In this document: positions 16,172 to 25,403 of the stretch, in pieces | Position numbering within the stretch: the first letter of the stretch is position 1 | How the letters are laid out: every line of letters starts with the position of its first letter | Assembly: GCF_018687455.1 (NCBI RefSeq) | Contig: NZ_CP061291.1 | Span: 310,001-374,000 of the forward strand | DNA length: 64,000 nucleotides | Origin: Polynucleobacter sp. TSB-Sco08W16 | GTDB lineage: Bacteria > Pseudomonadota > Gammaproteobacteria > Burkholderiales > Burkholderiaceae | Reading direction: 5' to 3' | The notes under the pieces: model-generated | Database searches by the model: none | What the model was told of the DNA's origin: nothing | The model's input: the letters and a program-made list of their open reading frames with translations, nothing else | Translations under genes and position numbers: made by a program

Positions 16172-18334
16172 ATGTGCAAGATATTGGGGTTTAGTCGGCA
16201 TATTATTGCCTTCTACTTCATTAGTCACACAGTAGTCAGTTGGGCGCAAATTGCGCCACCTCCAAACTACGATCAAAAGTTAAACGACATGGTGGTGAAT
16301 GCCACCCGTTCAGGAACGCCCTTGGACGAGATGTCACTTAACACCACCATTCTGACAAAAGAAGTATTGGAGTCTTCTCCTGACCAAACCATTGATCAGG
16401 TCCTCAAGAATGTGCCCGGCGTCTTTTTGAATGACGTCCCTTATTACCAAAAAGACCCGACAGGTCAAAGTATTAATGTGCGCGGTTTGGGTTATGGCCG
16501 CACTCTAGTATTGATTGATGGTCTTCCGGCAAACGATGCTTTTTATGGAACGGTGCAGTGGAATCTAGTGCCCATGTCTTCGATTGAGTCCGTAGAGTTT
16601 GTGCGTGGCGGGGTATCTAGCCTGTACGGCAACTACGGCATGGGTGGTGTGATTAACATTAATACTAAGACGCCTAAAAATAGCTCACAAGATGTTTCTG
16701 CGAGCATTGGATCATTTGGCACGGGTAATATCGCCGCTTCAAAAGATTTAATTGTTTCTGATGCCATGCAGATGCGACTTTCTGCAGATTACCTCTCCAG
16801 CGAAGGTTTCCAGAACTACGCCACGATTTCTCCGGGGTCGCCGAGCAATATTAAAAACGGTATGGGTACAGATGCGGTTAAGAATTCTAATATCCGTCTG
16901 CAAAATTATTTCAAGCCTAGCTCAGACACCAACGCCTTCTTGAGGTTGGGGTACAGCACTATGGCTGATTTAAGTAATAACTATGCCATTGCGCCTAATT
17001 TAATTCAGACAGCCGATGTAGCGGGTGGCTCAACTACGAATCTGGATATCGATAAAAAAGTTCAAGTGAATGTTTTTTATCAAAACACCAATTTTTATAA
17101 ACAGACTGCTAACAACCTCACTACTGCACCCTATAAGCCTTACGTAAATGCTAATTACACAGATCCTTATTCAACGCTAGGCGCTTCCGCGCAGTACACG
17201 CATGACCTCAAGGCTGTAGGTATTGATCAATATATTATTGGGGTTGACGCCAGAAATATCTCAGCTTCAAACTTAACCAATAATTTGAGTAGTGCGGGTG
17301 CTGTGAACTCCGTTAGTTATGCGCAGGGCCAGCAAAATTTTTATGGCCTCCTCGGCCAAATTAAATCCAATGCTAGCTCCATCCCTCTCGAAACGACATT
17401 GGGTGTACGCGTCGATTCATGGAACAGTCAAACGCCAACGTCCTATAACGCAGGCGCTAATGGCGTTAATCCTGTTTACCAAAGCATCCCTAATCAAAGC
17501 AAGACTCAGTTAAGCCCATCTTTAGGCCTGGTTTACAAGGTCAATAGCGATTGGAATTTACGAAGCGCTGCCTATCAGGCCTTTCATGCGCCCAGTATGA
17601 ATAACACTTTGCGCAGTTATGGCAATAATGTCAGTGGCTATTCATTGGCTAACCCTAATCTCACTCCTGAGACGATGACGGGTTATGAGGTGGGTACAGA
17701 CTTTCGATGGAAGAGTGGCTTTGCCCAGTTCACTGCTTTTAATAACTATATTCAGAATGCGATTGCGAGCTACAAAATTACAAGTGCCAACTGGGCGTTT
17801 GCAAATAGTCTTTGCACTTCCTCGGGGATTTCGGGTTGCGTTCAAAATGCCGGGGGTGGCTACACCAACGTGAGTTACTACACCAACCAACAAAACCTCT
17901 TAAGTCGCGGTATTGAATTGCAATATCACCAGGATGTAAATGCACATTGGGCATTAGATGGTGGTTATAGCTATACCAACACCATCCTGACCTGGAGTGC
18001 AACAACTGATCCCATTAATACTCAGGTTGGCGGCGTTCCTAAAAATATGGCTAATGCCGGTATTAGCTATTTCCCTATTCCAGAGGCGAGCTTGACGACT
18101 ACGGTTCGTTATGTCGGTAATTCTTGGATGGCAACAGGATCGCTGCCAGTGCCTGCATATGCTGTGGTTGGATTAAAGGCGAATTACCAGGTAACCCCTC
18201 AGACCTCCGTATTTGCCTCGGTAGTGAACCTATTTAATCGCCAATATGTCACTTTCAACATAGCTTCACAAGCATCCTCGTATCAGGCTGGTATGCCGCA
18301 AGCAATTACCGTGGGTGCAAGAGTGATCTTCTAG
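16172..18334 (+). CDS. TonB-dependent outer-membrane receptor
   Basis: Outer-membrane transporter of 720 residues driven by TonB-ExbBD. A signal peptide ends near residue 26 (VVSWAQ). The plug domain (about residues 38-170) shows NVRGLGYGRTLVLIDGLPAND and VEFVRGGVSSLYGNYGMGGVINI, the standard plug signatures. The rest is a beta-barrel ending in an aromatic residue (GARVIF), as expected for outer-membrane insertion. It lies 128 bases upstream of a PQQ-type sugar dehydrogenase on the same strand. No Fur-like palindrome is seen in front of it, so a substrate other than iron, such as PQQ or a sugar, is possible. Ligand unknown. Confidence 0.88.
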   Translation: MCKILGFSRHIIAFYFISHTVVSWAQIAPPPNYDQKLNDMVVNATRSGTPLDEMSLNTTILTKEVLESSPDQTIDQVLKNVPGVFLNDVPYYQKDPTGQSINVRGLGYGRTLVLIDGLPANDAFYGTVQWNLVPMSSIESVEFVRGGVSSLYGNYGMGGVININTKTPKNSSQDVSASIGSFGTGNIAASKDLIVSDAMQMRLSADYLSSEGFQNYATISPGSPSNIKNGMGTDAVKNSNIRLQNYFKPSSDTNAFLRLGYSTMADLSNNYAIAPNLIQTADVAGGSTTNLDIDKKVQVNVFYQNTNFYKQTANNLTTAPYKPYVNANYTDPYSTLGASAQYTHDLKAVGIDQYIIGVDARNISASNLTNNLSSAGAVNSVSYAQGQQNFYGLLGQIKSNASSIPLETTLGVRVDSWNSQTPTSYNAGANGVNPVYQSIPNQSKTQLSPSLGLVYKVNSDWNLRSAAYQAFHAPSMNNTLRSYGNNVSGYSLANPNLTPETMTGYEVGTDFRWKSGFAQFTAFNNYIQNAIASYKITSANWAFANSLCTSSGISGCVQNAGGGYTNVSYYTNQQNLLSRGIELQYHQDVNAHWALDGGYSYTNTILTWSATTDPINTQVGGVPKNMANAGISYFPIPEASLTTTVRYVGNSWMATGSLPVPAYAVVGLKANYQVTPQTSVFASVVNLFNRQYVTFNIASQASSYQAGMPQAITVGARVIF

Positions 18335-18462
18335 TAATTTGGTGCACTGCAGTAGTTGCTGTTTAATGTGAATGTATTCAAAATGCTTTAGGATTTAGCA
18401 AAATGTAGTTCAAAGCAGTAAAGACACGAGTAAAAAAATAAAAGAAATCAGGAGACGTATCT

Positions 18463-19695
18463 ATGAAATTAAAAACTATTCATTCTTTGATGTTTGCTGC
18501 AGGAATGGCAGTGGCTACTTTAGCAAGTGCTCAGGCTCCAGCGGCCGCGCCTGCTGCTACACCAGCTATTCCGCCAACATGGGCGCAAGGTAGAACTGCT
18601 GATGGCATGAATCCATCTTTAGCTCCAAACCCTCCTGGCATCTCTGCGCTACCTGCAGATGAAATCCCAGTAAGCAAGTTAAAAGTACCAGCAGGCTTCA
18701 AGGTTGAGCTATGGGCATCAGGTATGCCAAATGGCCGCTCAATGACCGAATCTCCAAGCGGCACAGTGTATGTAGGCACCCGCTTTACTGGCAATGTGTA
18801 TGCCGTAGTAACTAAAGACGGTAAGCGTGAAGTAAAAACGATTGCTAAAGGCTTGCATCGCCCTAACGGAGTTGTGTTTACTAATGGCTCACTTTATGTG
18901 GCTGAACTTTCTCGCATTATTCGTTACGACAACATCGAGCAGAACTTAGATAATCCACCGGCACCAGTAGTGGTGTTCGATGCGCTCCCTAAAGATGAGC
19001 CACATGGCTGGAAATTTATGAAGCTCAGTCCTGATGGACAGTATTTGTATTTCCAAATTGGTACGCCAGCTAATATTGTTGTGCCGCCAGCTACTCATGC
19101 AACGATTGTGCGTTTAAATCTCAAAACCAATATTTTGGAAACAGTGGCAACAGGTGTTCGTAACAGTGTTGGTATGGACTTCCAGCCTGGCACTAAAGAG
19201 CTCTGGTTCACTAACAACGGCCGTGATTGGGCTGCAGAAGACAAGCCAAATGACACATTAAACCGCTTGGTTCGTCCAAAAGGTATGAACTTTGGTTATC
19301 CGTTTTGCCATCAAGGCGACTTCTTGGATCCAGAGTTTGGTAAAGGACGTTCTTGCGACGAGTTTGACAAACCTGTCTACAACTTAGGTGCTCACGTAGC
19401 TGCTTTGGGTATGCGTTTTTATAACGGTAAGCAATTTCCAGCAGAATATAAGGGCAATATCTTTATTGCTGAGCATGGTTCTTGGAATAAAACAAAGCGC
19501 GTGGGCTATCAAGTTGTGCGCGTAGTTCTTGATTCCAATAACAAGGTTGTTAAGTCTGAGCCATTTGTTACAGGCTGGCTTGATGGTGATAACTTCTGGG
19601 GTCGTCCAGTAGATGTACAGGTTCTCAAAGATGGATCGATGTTGGTATCCGATGATGAGACTGGTGCAATCTTCCGCGTGTCATACGGCAAATGA
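18463..19695 (+). CDS. PQQ-dependent sugar dehydrogenase (L-sorbosone/soluble glucose dehydrogenase-like)
   Basis: Periplasmic six-bladed beta-propeller dehydrogenase of 410 residues. The Sec signal peptide ends near residue 24 (TLASAQ), followed by an Ala/Pro linker. Family motifs: VPAGFKVELWASGMPNGRSM, HRPNGVVF, RNSVGMDFQPGTKELWFTNNGRD and IFIAEHGSWN in blade order. Two Cys (CHQGDFLDPEFGKGRSC) could form a disulfide near residue 285. The gene overlaps the following cytochrome c gene by four bases (ATGA), which indicates that electrons pass from the dehydrogenase to that cytochrome. The sugar or aldehyde oxidised is unknown. Confidence 0.82.
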   Translation: MKLKTIHSLMFAAGMAVATLASAQAPAAAPAATPAIPPTWAQGRTADGMNPSLAPNPPGISALPADEIPVSKLKVPAGFKVELWASGMPNGRSMTESPSGTVYVGTRFTGNVYAVVTKDGKREVKTIAKGLHRPNGVVFTNGSLYVAELSRIIRYDNIEQNLDNPPAPVVVFDALPKDEPHGWKFMKLSPDGQYLYFQIGTPANIVVPPATHATIVRLNLKTNILETVATGVRNSVGMDFQPGTKELWFTNNGRDWAAEDKPNDTLNRLVRPKGMNFGYPFCHQGDFLDPEFGKGRSCDEFDKPVYNLGAHVAALGMRFYNGKQFPAEYKGNIFIAEHGSWNKTKRVGYQVVRVVLDSNNKVVKSEPFVTGWLDGDNFWGRPVDVQVLKDGSMLVSDDETGAIFRVSYGK

Positions 19696-20291
19696 AATTA
19701 ATGACTAGTACTAAGGCCATCCTCGTGGTGGCCTTTTTTAATATTTCTTTTCTGTCATTCAATGCTGGTGCAGCACCACCAGATGCTGCTGCTGGCAAAG
19801 TCAAGGCACAAAGCTGTTTTGCTTGTCATGGTGAAAATGGCATTGGTATCTCTCCAGAGATTCCCAATCTTGCTGCACAACCACCACTTTCGATTACCTA
19901 TCAACTGATTCAGTTTAGAGGGCAACAGCGCAATGGCGGGGCAATGGCAGCGCTTGCGGCCGGATTGAGTGATCAGGATATGCGTGATATTGCTGCTTAC
20001 TATTCGGCCTTGCCGCCACCACCTGCAAAACCAGGCAATACAGAAAAAATTGCCAAGGGTCAACAGATCTCCAGTACGCAGTATTGCAATTCTTGTCATG
20101 GGGCGCAGCTGCAGGGGCAAAAGCACATTGCACGCTTAGCAGGTCAATCGCCAGAATATGTAATGACTCAACTGAAAAACATTCGATCTGGTACGCGCAT
20201 TGATATGGATGGCACAATGGGTAGTGCAGCACGCGGCTTGAGTGATGACGATATCGAAGCTCTAGCTGCTTATGCAGCCTCCCTTAATTAA
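19692..20291 (+). CDS. di-heme cytochrome c (c4-like)
   Basis: Periplasmic cytochrome of 199 residues with a signal peptide ending near residue 27 (SFNAGAA). Two heme sites are seen: CFACH near residue 42 and CNSCH near residue 136, each followed about 50 residues later by a Met ligand candidate (AMAALAAGLSDQDM; MGSAARGLSDDD). The repeated half-structure matches class I c4-type cytochromes. It overlaps the PQQ dehydrogenase gene and is therefore its probable electron acceptor, passing electrons to a terminal oxidase. Confidence 0.88.
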   Translation: MKLMTSTKAILVVAFFNISFLSFNAGAAPPDAAAGKVKAQSCFACHGENGIGISPEIPNLAAQPPLSITYQLIQFRGQQRNGGAMAALAAGLSDQDMRDIAAYYSALPPPPAKPGNTEKIAKGQQISSTQYCNSCHGAQLQGQKHIARLAGQSPEYVMTQLKNIRSGTRIDMDGTMGSAARGLSDDDIEALAAYAASLN

Positions 20292-20309
20292 CTTGCGTCA
20301 GATTCCTCT

Positions 20310-21398
20310 TTGCAGTCAAAAAACCATTTTCTTCTTGTCGATTTTTTAAAGACTTTTGCCTCTCTAACGATCATTCTTCATCATTTTTCGAGTTATGGTC
20401 AGATTGCTCAAGATGTTAGGCAACTTCTGCCGGGAATCATGACCTGGTTGTTTGAGTATGGTCGTTATGCTGTACAGATCTTTTTGGTGATGGGCGGCTA
20501 CCTGGCTGCCCAATCCCTCACGCGCACAAGTGACCTTAAAAATCTACGCAATGTCTTAAAGACAATCTTTAATCGCTACCTACGATTATTTGCACCTTAT
20601 GTTGTTGCTTTGCTCATCACAATAGCTTGTGCATGGGTTGCGCGCTTCTGGGTCCAGGATGAATTTGTGGGCGAATCAGAAACGCTTAGCCAGTTCTTGG
20701 CGCATTTATTTTTCTTGCAAGGTATCTTAGGTCTAGATTCAATCTCGGCTGGTGTTTGGTATGTTGCGATTGATTGGCAGTTGTATGCGATTCTGGCCAT
20801 CATGCTTGGCCTATTTCCGGGCTATCGATCCGTTGTTTGGATGTTGCTAGTTCTCTGTGTTGCATCTTTGCTGTATTTCAATCGTCATGGAGATTATGAA
20901 AACTATTTCATTTACTTCATGGGTGCCTACGGCTTAGGGGTGCTGGCGCAGCTTTGCAAAAACTTTCCTGATAAAACAGTCAATCGCTTTGCTCAAATAT
21001 GGATTGTTGTGATTGGCTTGGTGATTGTGGTGTCAAGCTTTCATGAATTCTGGCTACGCAATATTTTGGCGTATGTCGTTGCTATTGCATTGATCTTCTG
21101 GGGTGACTGGGCATATAAAGATCAGAAGCAGGCTCATAAGCGACCTCAACATCAATCTCAAACCCATAAGTTAGTCAATGTAATTCTCTGGGGTAGCAGA
21201 AGATCGTATTGCGCTTTCTTAATTCACTTCTCATTTATCTTGCTGGCCAATACTTTGTATATTGCCTGGGGCATGAATCAGCGCCACGATGGCGTTATGG
21301 CGCTAGCCCTAATGATGATTGCTATTGCCGCTAGCTGGATGACAGCAACTTATCTGTATCGTTGGGTTGAAGTGCCAGCTCGCAGAATCAAGCTCTAA
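20310..21398 (+). CDS. acyltransferase 3 family membrane protein
   Basis: Polytopic inner-membrane acyltransferase of 362 residues, family that O-acetylates surface glycans or lipids. The N-terminus has FLLVDFLKTFASLTIILHHF with the catalytic-type His, near residues 7-26, then an Arg-rich loop (NRYLRLFAPY) near residue 90 and about ten helices. The TTG at 20310 is chosen since the conserved domain starts almost at once, though no good ribosome binding site is seen. It follows the cytochrome gene by 18 bases but no functional tie is evident. The 3' end overlaps the convergent darP by four bases. Confidence 0.75.
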   Translation: MQSKNHFLLVDFLKTFASLTIILHHFSSYGQIAQDVRQLLPGIMTWLFEYGRYAVQIFLVMGGYLAAQSLTRTSDLKNLRNVLKTIFNRYLRLFAPYVVALLITIACAWVARFWVQDEFVGESETLSQFLAHLFFLQGILGLDSISAGVWYVAIDWQLYAILAIMLGLFPGYRSVVWMLLVLCVASLLYFNRHGDYENYFIYFMGAYGLGVLAQLCKNFPDKTVNRFAQIWIVVIGLVIVVSSFHEFWLRNILAYVVAIALIFWGDWAYKDQKQAHKRPQHQSQTHKLVNVILWGSRRSYCAFLIHFSFILLANTLYIAWGMNQRHDGVMALALMMIAIAASWMTATYLYRWVEVPARRIKL

Positions 21399-21922
21399 AG
21401 ACCCATCTCTTTTAAGACGCGAAAGATTTCTCGATAAGCCTTTGGCGGTTTGTTTTGCTCTTTCTCTCTACGTGCATTCCGAATCAGGGTACGCATATTC
21501 TGAATATCCATATCGGGATACTTTTCAATCATCTTGGTAAACGTTTCGTCATTCGCAATCAGCCTGTCGCGATAGCTTTCTAAGAAGTGCAATTTAGCCG
21601 TTTCTGCTTTGCTTACCCCCTGAATAGCATCAAGTCGTTTTTGGATCGCATCAAGTTCTTCTTCGTCCAAGAAGCGCATGAGCTTACCTAAGTATTGCTT
21701 GTGACGACGAATGGCTTCAAAACTTTTAATCTTATTGGTCTCTGCAATTGCTACTTTGATCGCCTCATCCATAGGGATGGTTTTAAGGGCATCGCTACTT
21801 AAAGCCGCCAATACTTCCGCCAATTTCTGGCGCTCGGTCATTTGGCGCTTTAACTCCGATTTGCTTGGGCCTTCATCTTCCTCAGGAAGCTTGGGTGTGC
21901 GATTTTTCTCATTGATATGCAT
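21395..21922 (-). CDS. darP: ribosome-associated protein DarP/YjgA (DUF615)
   Basis: Cytoplasmic, highly charged helical protein of 175 residues of the DUF615 family; in E. coli YjgA/DarP promotes late assembly of the 50S subunit. Family blocks seen: PSKSELKRQMTERQKL near residues 18-33, ALKTIPMDEAIKVAI, RRHKQYLGKLMR near residue 78 and the C-terminal KAYREIFRVLKE. It follows the toxin-antitoxin pair on the same strand but is separated by 31 bases and is probably unrelated to it. Confidence 0.88.
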   Translation of the reverse strand: MHINEKNRTPKLPEEDEGPSKSELKRQMTERQKLAEVLAALSSDALKTIPMDEAIKVAIAETNKIKSFEAIRRHKQYLGKLMRFLDEEELDAIQKRLDAIQGVSKAETAKLHFLESYRDRLIANDETFTKMIEKYPDMDIQNMRTLIRNARREKEQNKPPKAYREIFRVLKEMGL

Positions 21923-21953
21923 ATGGCTATTTTAGACGGGTATTGAGCCCTAA

Positions 21954-22271
21954 CTATTCTTTACTCATTTTTTGCTTTAGAAGTCGTAAATCAGAACTGG
22001 AAAATAGCTGACTTCTCCCAATAATGGTTGACGGCTTTAATCTGCCTGCCTGAACGTATCTGCGCAAAGTTGGGAGGGAAATTTCTAAAAATTCCGCAGC
22101 CTCTTCTGCTGAAAAACTCGCGTTTCTGAGATCTCCAAATACTTGATCATGGCTGTAGTCAGTCTCTTTAAAGGCATTTATTGCAATTAAAGAGAAAAAT
22201 TTAATTCGTTCTTTTGCTGGCATTTGCTTCACTTGAGCAAACAAATCCTCTGCAGTAATAGATTGAATCAT
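21954..22271 (-). CDS. antitoxin-like helix-turn-helix protein
   Basis: A 105-residue protein whose C-terminal part (about residues 50-100) is a MerR/excisionase-type DNA-binding domain: FSAEEAAEFLEISLPTLRRYVQ followed by GRLKPSTIIGRSQLFSSSDL. The N-terminal half probably binds the toxin. It lies 36 bases downstream of a RelE/ParE-like gene, i.e. toxin first, antitoxin second, as in higBA-type modules. It is the likely repressor acting at the palindrome in front of the toxin gene. Confidence 0.75.
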   Translation of the reverse strand: MIQSITAEDLFAQVKQMPAKERIKFFSLIAINAFKETDYSHDQVFGDLRNASFSAEEAAEFLEISLPTLRRYVQAGRLKPSTIIGRSQLFSSSDLRLLKQKMSKE

Positions 22272-22307
22272 GTTTGCACCTCACTTTCTTTGCACGGTTA
22301 TGAACTT

Positions 22308-22610
22308 TTAGTTCAATCGAATTGATCTTTTTAGCTGGGTATAAAAGTTTTCATGAGATCCAATTTGGTAGAACTTAATCCAGGTAATAATCGGTTGATC
22401 AAGGCTTTGATCAAACTCATATGCCATTAAATATTCTTGTTTATTAAAGTGAAACTTATGCACAAAAACTCCTTGAAGGTCGCCAGCTTTCTGTTTACCT
22501 ATTTTGGGGTTGTTGCAGACCCTTATTACCTCATCTTCTATTGCCAACTGCAGTGGTCTTCGAGACTTTTTTACAAATTGGGCAAATGCTTTTTTATAGC
22601 TAGTTCTCAT
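22308..22610 (-). CDS. RelE/ParE-superfamily toxin
   Basis: A 100-residue basic protein with the compact RelE/ParE fold pattern: N-terminal helices with SYKKAFAQFVKKSRRPL, a central beta region (GVFVHKFHFNKQEYLMAYEF) and the terminal segment QIGSHENFYTQLKR that is typical of this toxin group. Predicted action is mRNA cleavage at the ribosome or gyrase inhibition; the sequence alone does not decide. Its ATG directly abuts a perfect palindrome with an embedded -10 box, so the transcript is probably leaderless. Confidence 0.75.
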   Translation of the reverse strand: MRTSYKKAFAQFVKKSRRPLQLAIEDEVIRVCNNPKIGKQKAGDLQGVFVHKFHFNKQEYLMAYEFDQSLDQPIITWIKFYQIGSHENFYTQLKRSIRLN

Positions 22611-22626
22611 GATCTAATATTAGATC
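22611..22626. promoter_or_regulatory. 16-bp perfect palindrome, candidate toxin-antitoxin operator
   Basis: GATCTAATATTAGATC is identical to its reverse complement and ends one base before the toxin start codon. It overlaps the predicted -10 box of the module, which is the expected place for autorepression by the antitoxin or toxin-antitoxin complex. Confidence 0.7.
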
Positions 22627-22645
22627 AAAAATGATTCTATAACAA
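22617..22645 (-). promoter_or_regulatory. promoter of the toxin-antitoxin module
   Basis: On the minus strand TTGTTA (22645-22640) and TAATAT (22622-22617) are separated by exactly 17 bases. Transcription would start about seven bases further, at or next to the A of the toxin ATG (22610), giving a leaderless mRNA. No ribosome binding site is present, which fits. Confidence 0.6.
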
Positions 22646-22723
22646 ATCAACAAAAATACCAAGAAATACCTGATTTTTTGGATTGGTAAATAATAGGATG
22701 AACTTTTTTGTTGCAATGAAAAC

Positions 22724-24343
22724 ATGACTCAAGCAAACACTTACGACTACATCATTATTGGAGCGGGCAGCGCAGGCTGCATGTTGGCGAAGCGTTTGAC
22801 TGAAAACCCTCAAAAGAAGGTTTTGCTGATTGAGGCAGGTAAGAGCGATAACTATATTTGGATCCATATTCCGGTTGGTTATCTCTATTGCATTGATAAC
22901 CCAAGAGCGGATTGGCGCTTTAAAACCGTTGCTGAAAAAGGGTTGAATGGCCGCTCGTTGCTATATCCCCGTGGTCGAGTGCTCGGAGGATGCTCCTCCA
23001 TTAACGGCATGATCTATATGCGCGGTCAAGCGGGCGATTATGAATCTTGGGTGCAGGCCACAGGAGATGATGCTTGGTCTTGGGAGAATGCGCTCAAGCG
23101 CTACAAAGCATTTGAGGACTATCACAGCAATGCTGACCAATGGCATGGCAAGGGTGGCGAATGGACTGTATCTAAGCAACGCCTGCGTTGGCCGATCATG
23201 GATCGGTTTAGGGATGCGGCAGTTGAGGTTGGTATTCCTGCGTCAGATGACTTTAATCGAGGCGATAACTTTGGCGTGGGTTACTTTGATGTCAGTCAAC
23301 GTAAGGGCTGGAGGCTGAATACTTCAAAAGCATTTTTAAAAGAGGCGGCTAAGCGCAGCAACTTAACTGTACTTACTGAGGCAGTTGTTAGCAAACTCAA
23401 AATTGATCCAATCACTAAAAACTGTCTTGGCCTTGAGTACCAGAAGAATGGGGTAACTAGTGAAGCGCTCATTAACTCAAGTGGCGAAGTGCTTCTGTGT
23501 GCTGGTGCGATTGGTAGCGTACAAATACTAGAGCGTTCAGGCGTAGGTTCTGCTGCGCATCTCCATAAACTAGGTATTCCAGTCATTGCAGACTTGCCTG
23601 GTGTTGGCGAGAACCTGCAGGACCATTTGCAATTACGCATGATCTACAAAGTCAGCGGCATTAAGACCTTAAATACCAAAGCCAATTCTTTATTTGGCAA
23701 GATGATGATTGGCTTGGAATATCTCCTTAAGCGCTCAGGCCCCATGTCCATGGCGCCATCACAGTTGGGCGCCTTTGCTTATAGCTCACCTACGCAAAAG
23801 AGTGCCAACGTGGAATATCACGTACAACCTTTATCGCTTGAGCGCTTTGGTGAAGATTTGCATTCCTTCAATGCTTTCACTGCAAGCGTATGTAACTTGC
23901 GTCCAACATCACGCGGAAGTGTGCACATCACTTCAACGGATCCTGAAGCACCACCAGCAATTCATCCCAATTATTTATCTACGGATGACGATCGTAAAGT
24001 CGCAGCAGAATCTTTACGCTTGACGCGCAGTATTGTGCAAAGCCCGGCACTTAGACCTTATGCCCCGGAAGAATATAAGCCTGGTGCACAGTATCAAAGT
24101 GATGAAGAGTTGGCTAAAGCAGCAGGCGATATTGGAACAACGATTTTTCATCCTGTAGGAACTTGCAAGATGGGGCGCGCCGATGATTCGATGGCAGTGC
24201 TCGATTCAGAGTTGCGCGTGAGGGGCATTCATCATCTGCGAGTAGTGGATGCTTCTGCGATGCCAACGATTACTTCGGGCAACACTGCGGCGCCAACTAT
24301 GATGATTGCGCAGCGCGCAGCAGAATTGCTCACGCGTGAATAG
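22724..24343 (+). CDS. GMC family FAD-dependent oxidoreductase (choline dehydrogenase-like)
   Basis: FAD enzyme of 539 residues that oxidises an alcohol. Dinucleotide-binding IIGAGSAGCMLAKRL near residues 10-24, the GMC signature RVLGGCSSINGMIYMRG near residues 84-100, and the C-terminal active-site blocks HPVGTCKMG (His) and SGNTAAPTMMIAQRAAE are all intact. There is no signal peptide, so it is cytoplasmic or membrane-associated. The family includes choline, alcohol and polyethylene-glycol dehydrogenases and the substrate cannot be chosen. The next gene overlaps its 3' end. Confidence 0.85.
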   Translation: MTQANTYDYIIIGAGSAGCMLAKRLTENPQKKVLLIEAGKSDNYIWIHIPVGYLYCIDNPRADWRFKTVAEKGLNGRSLLYPRGRVLGGCSSINGMIYMRGQAGDYESWVQATGDDAWSWENALKRYKAFEDYHSNADQWHGKGGEWTVSKQRLRWPIMDRFRDAAVEVGIPASDDFNRGDNFGVGYFDVSQRKGWRLNTSKAFLKEAAKRSNLTVLTEAVVSKLKIDPITKNCLGLEYQKNGVTSEALINSSGEVLLCAGAIGSVQILERSGVGSAAHLHKLGIPVIADLPGVGENLQDHLQLRMIYKVSGIKTLNTKANSLFGKMMIGLEYLLKRSGPMSMAPSQLGAFAYSSPTQKSANVEYHVQPLSLERFGEDLHSFNAFTASVCNLRPTSRGSVHITSTDPEAPPAIHPNYLSTDDDRKVAAESLRLTRSIVQSPALRPYAPEEYKPGAQYQSDEELAKAAGDIGTTIFHPVGTCKMGRADDSMAVLDSELRVRGIHHLRVVDASAMPTITSGNTAAPTMMIAQRAAELLTRE

Positions 24344-25256
24344 TTCACGAAAGCCTCAACTGAATTACCAGTTGCCAGCAAGTCATCTGCTCCTGGCTTT
24401 AGCAATCGTAGCCGTATGGGGCACTAACTTTGTAGTGATCAAAGTCTCCTTGGCGAGCTTCCCACCATTTTTATTTGCTGCACTTCGTTATGTTTTTGCA
24501 TTTCTGCCGGCTGCACTTTTGTTACCAAGGCCAAAAGTATCTTGGATCAATCTCTGTGTTTATGGCTTGGCTGTAGGGGTAGGTCAATTCGGAGTGCTCT
24601 ACTACGCGATCGATGGGTATATTTCCCCTGGTTTAGCTTCTTTGGTCATTCAGACTCAGGTATTTTTCACGATTGGTTTTGCCATGCTGTTTGCTAAAGA
24701 GCGACTGAAGCTCTATCAAGCGGTGGCGGTGGGTGTCGCCATGATCGGTCTGGGGATTATTGCAGTGCATACCGATGCCACCACAACCGTTCTAGGATTG
24801 GCCCTAGTGGTGTTTTGCGGCTTTTCTTGGGGTATTGCTAATACTGCCAGCCGGCGTGCAGGAGCCATCAACATGCTTTCTTATGTGGTGTGGGCTAGCG
24901 TTTATGCCATTCCACCTCTTTTTGCTATTGCCCTCATATTCGAAGGAGGGTGGGGATCCGTGAGTAGATCACTGACTTCTGCGCCTTTGGGTGCTTGGCT
25001 TGGCGTGCTTTGGCAGTCCTGGGGCAATACCCTGTTTGGATACGGTGCCTGGGCCTGGTTGCTTTCTAAGCATCCTGCCGCCGTAGTGGCGCCAGCACCA
25101 TTATTAGTACCCATATTTGGGATGGGGGCATCAGCCTTTTTCCTGGCTGAGCCATTACCGGCGTGGAAAGTATTAGCGGCGAGTTTGGTAATCGCTGGTT
25201 TGGTGGTCAATTTATTTTGGCCAAGTCTGCGGAACCGCCTTACACGCTACTGTTGA
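24336..25256 (+). CDS. EamA/DMT family transporter
   Basis: Inner-membrane drug/metabolite transporter with about ten helices and two EamA repeats; the first carries VAVWGTNFVVIKVSLASFPPF, the typical EamA opening. I place the start at GTG 24336, which overlaps the GMC gene stop by eight bases; a TTG at 24306 is also in frame but would add ten unlikely residues. Translation is probably coupled to the GMC gene. In YedA/EamA relatives the substrates are amino acids and metabolites, here unknown. Confidence 0.8.
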   Translation: MNSSRKPQLNYQLPASHLLLALAIVAVWGTNFVVIKVSLASFPPFLFAALRYVFAFLPAALLLPRPKVSWINLCVYGLAVGVGQFGVLYYAIDGYISPGLASLVIQTQVFFTIGFAMLFAKERLKLYQAVAVGVAMIGLGIIAVHTDATTTVLGLALVVFCGFSWGIANTASRRAGAINMLSYVVWASVYAIPPLFAIALIFEGGWGSVSRSLTSAPLGAWLGVLWQSWGNTLFGYGAWAWLLSKHPAAVVAPAPLLVPIFGMGASAFFLAEPLPAWKVLAASLVIAGLVVNLFWPSLRNRLTRYC

Positions 25257-25403
25257 TCGCACCTCGCTGGCCCTCAGGGCTAGTGTAAAACCCTAATACA
25301 AAGCCCTTTTTTTGACCATGCATTAACAGTAAGATAACTATTCGTTATTTGTAGTACCTATAAAAAATACTTATTCAATAGCACTTTTAGTCATGGAGAC
25401 TTT

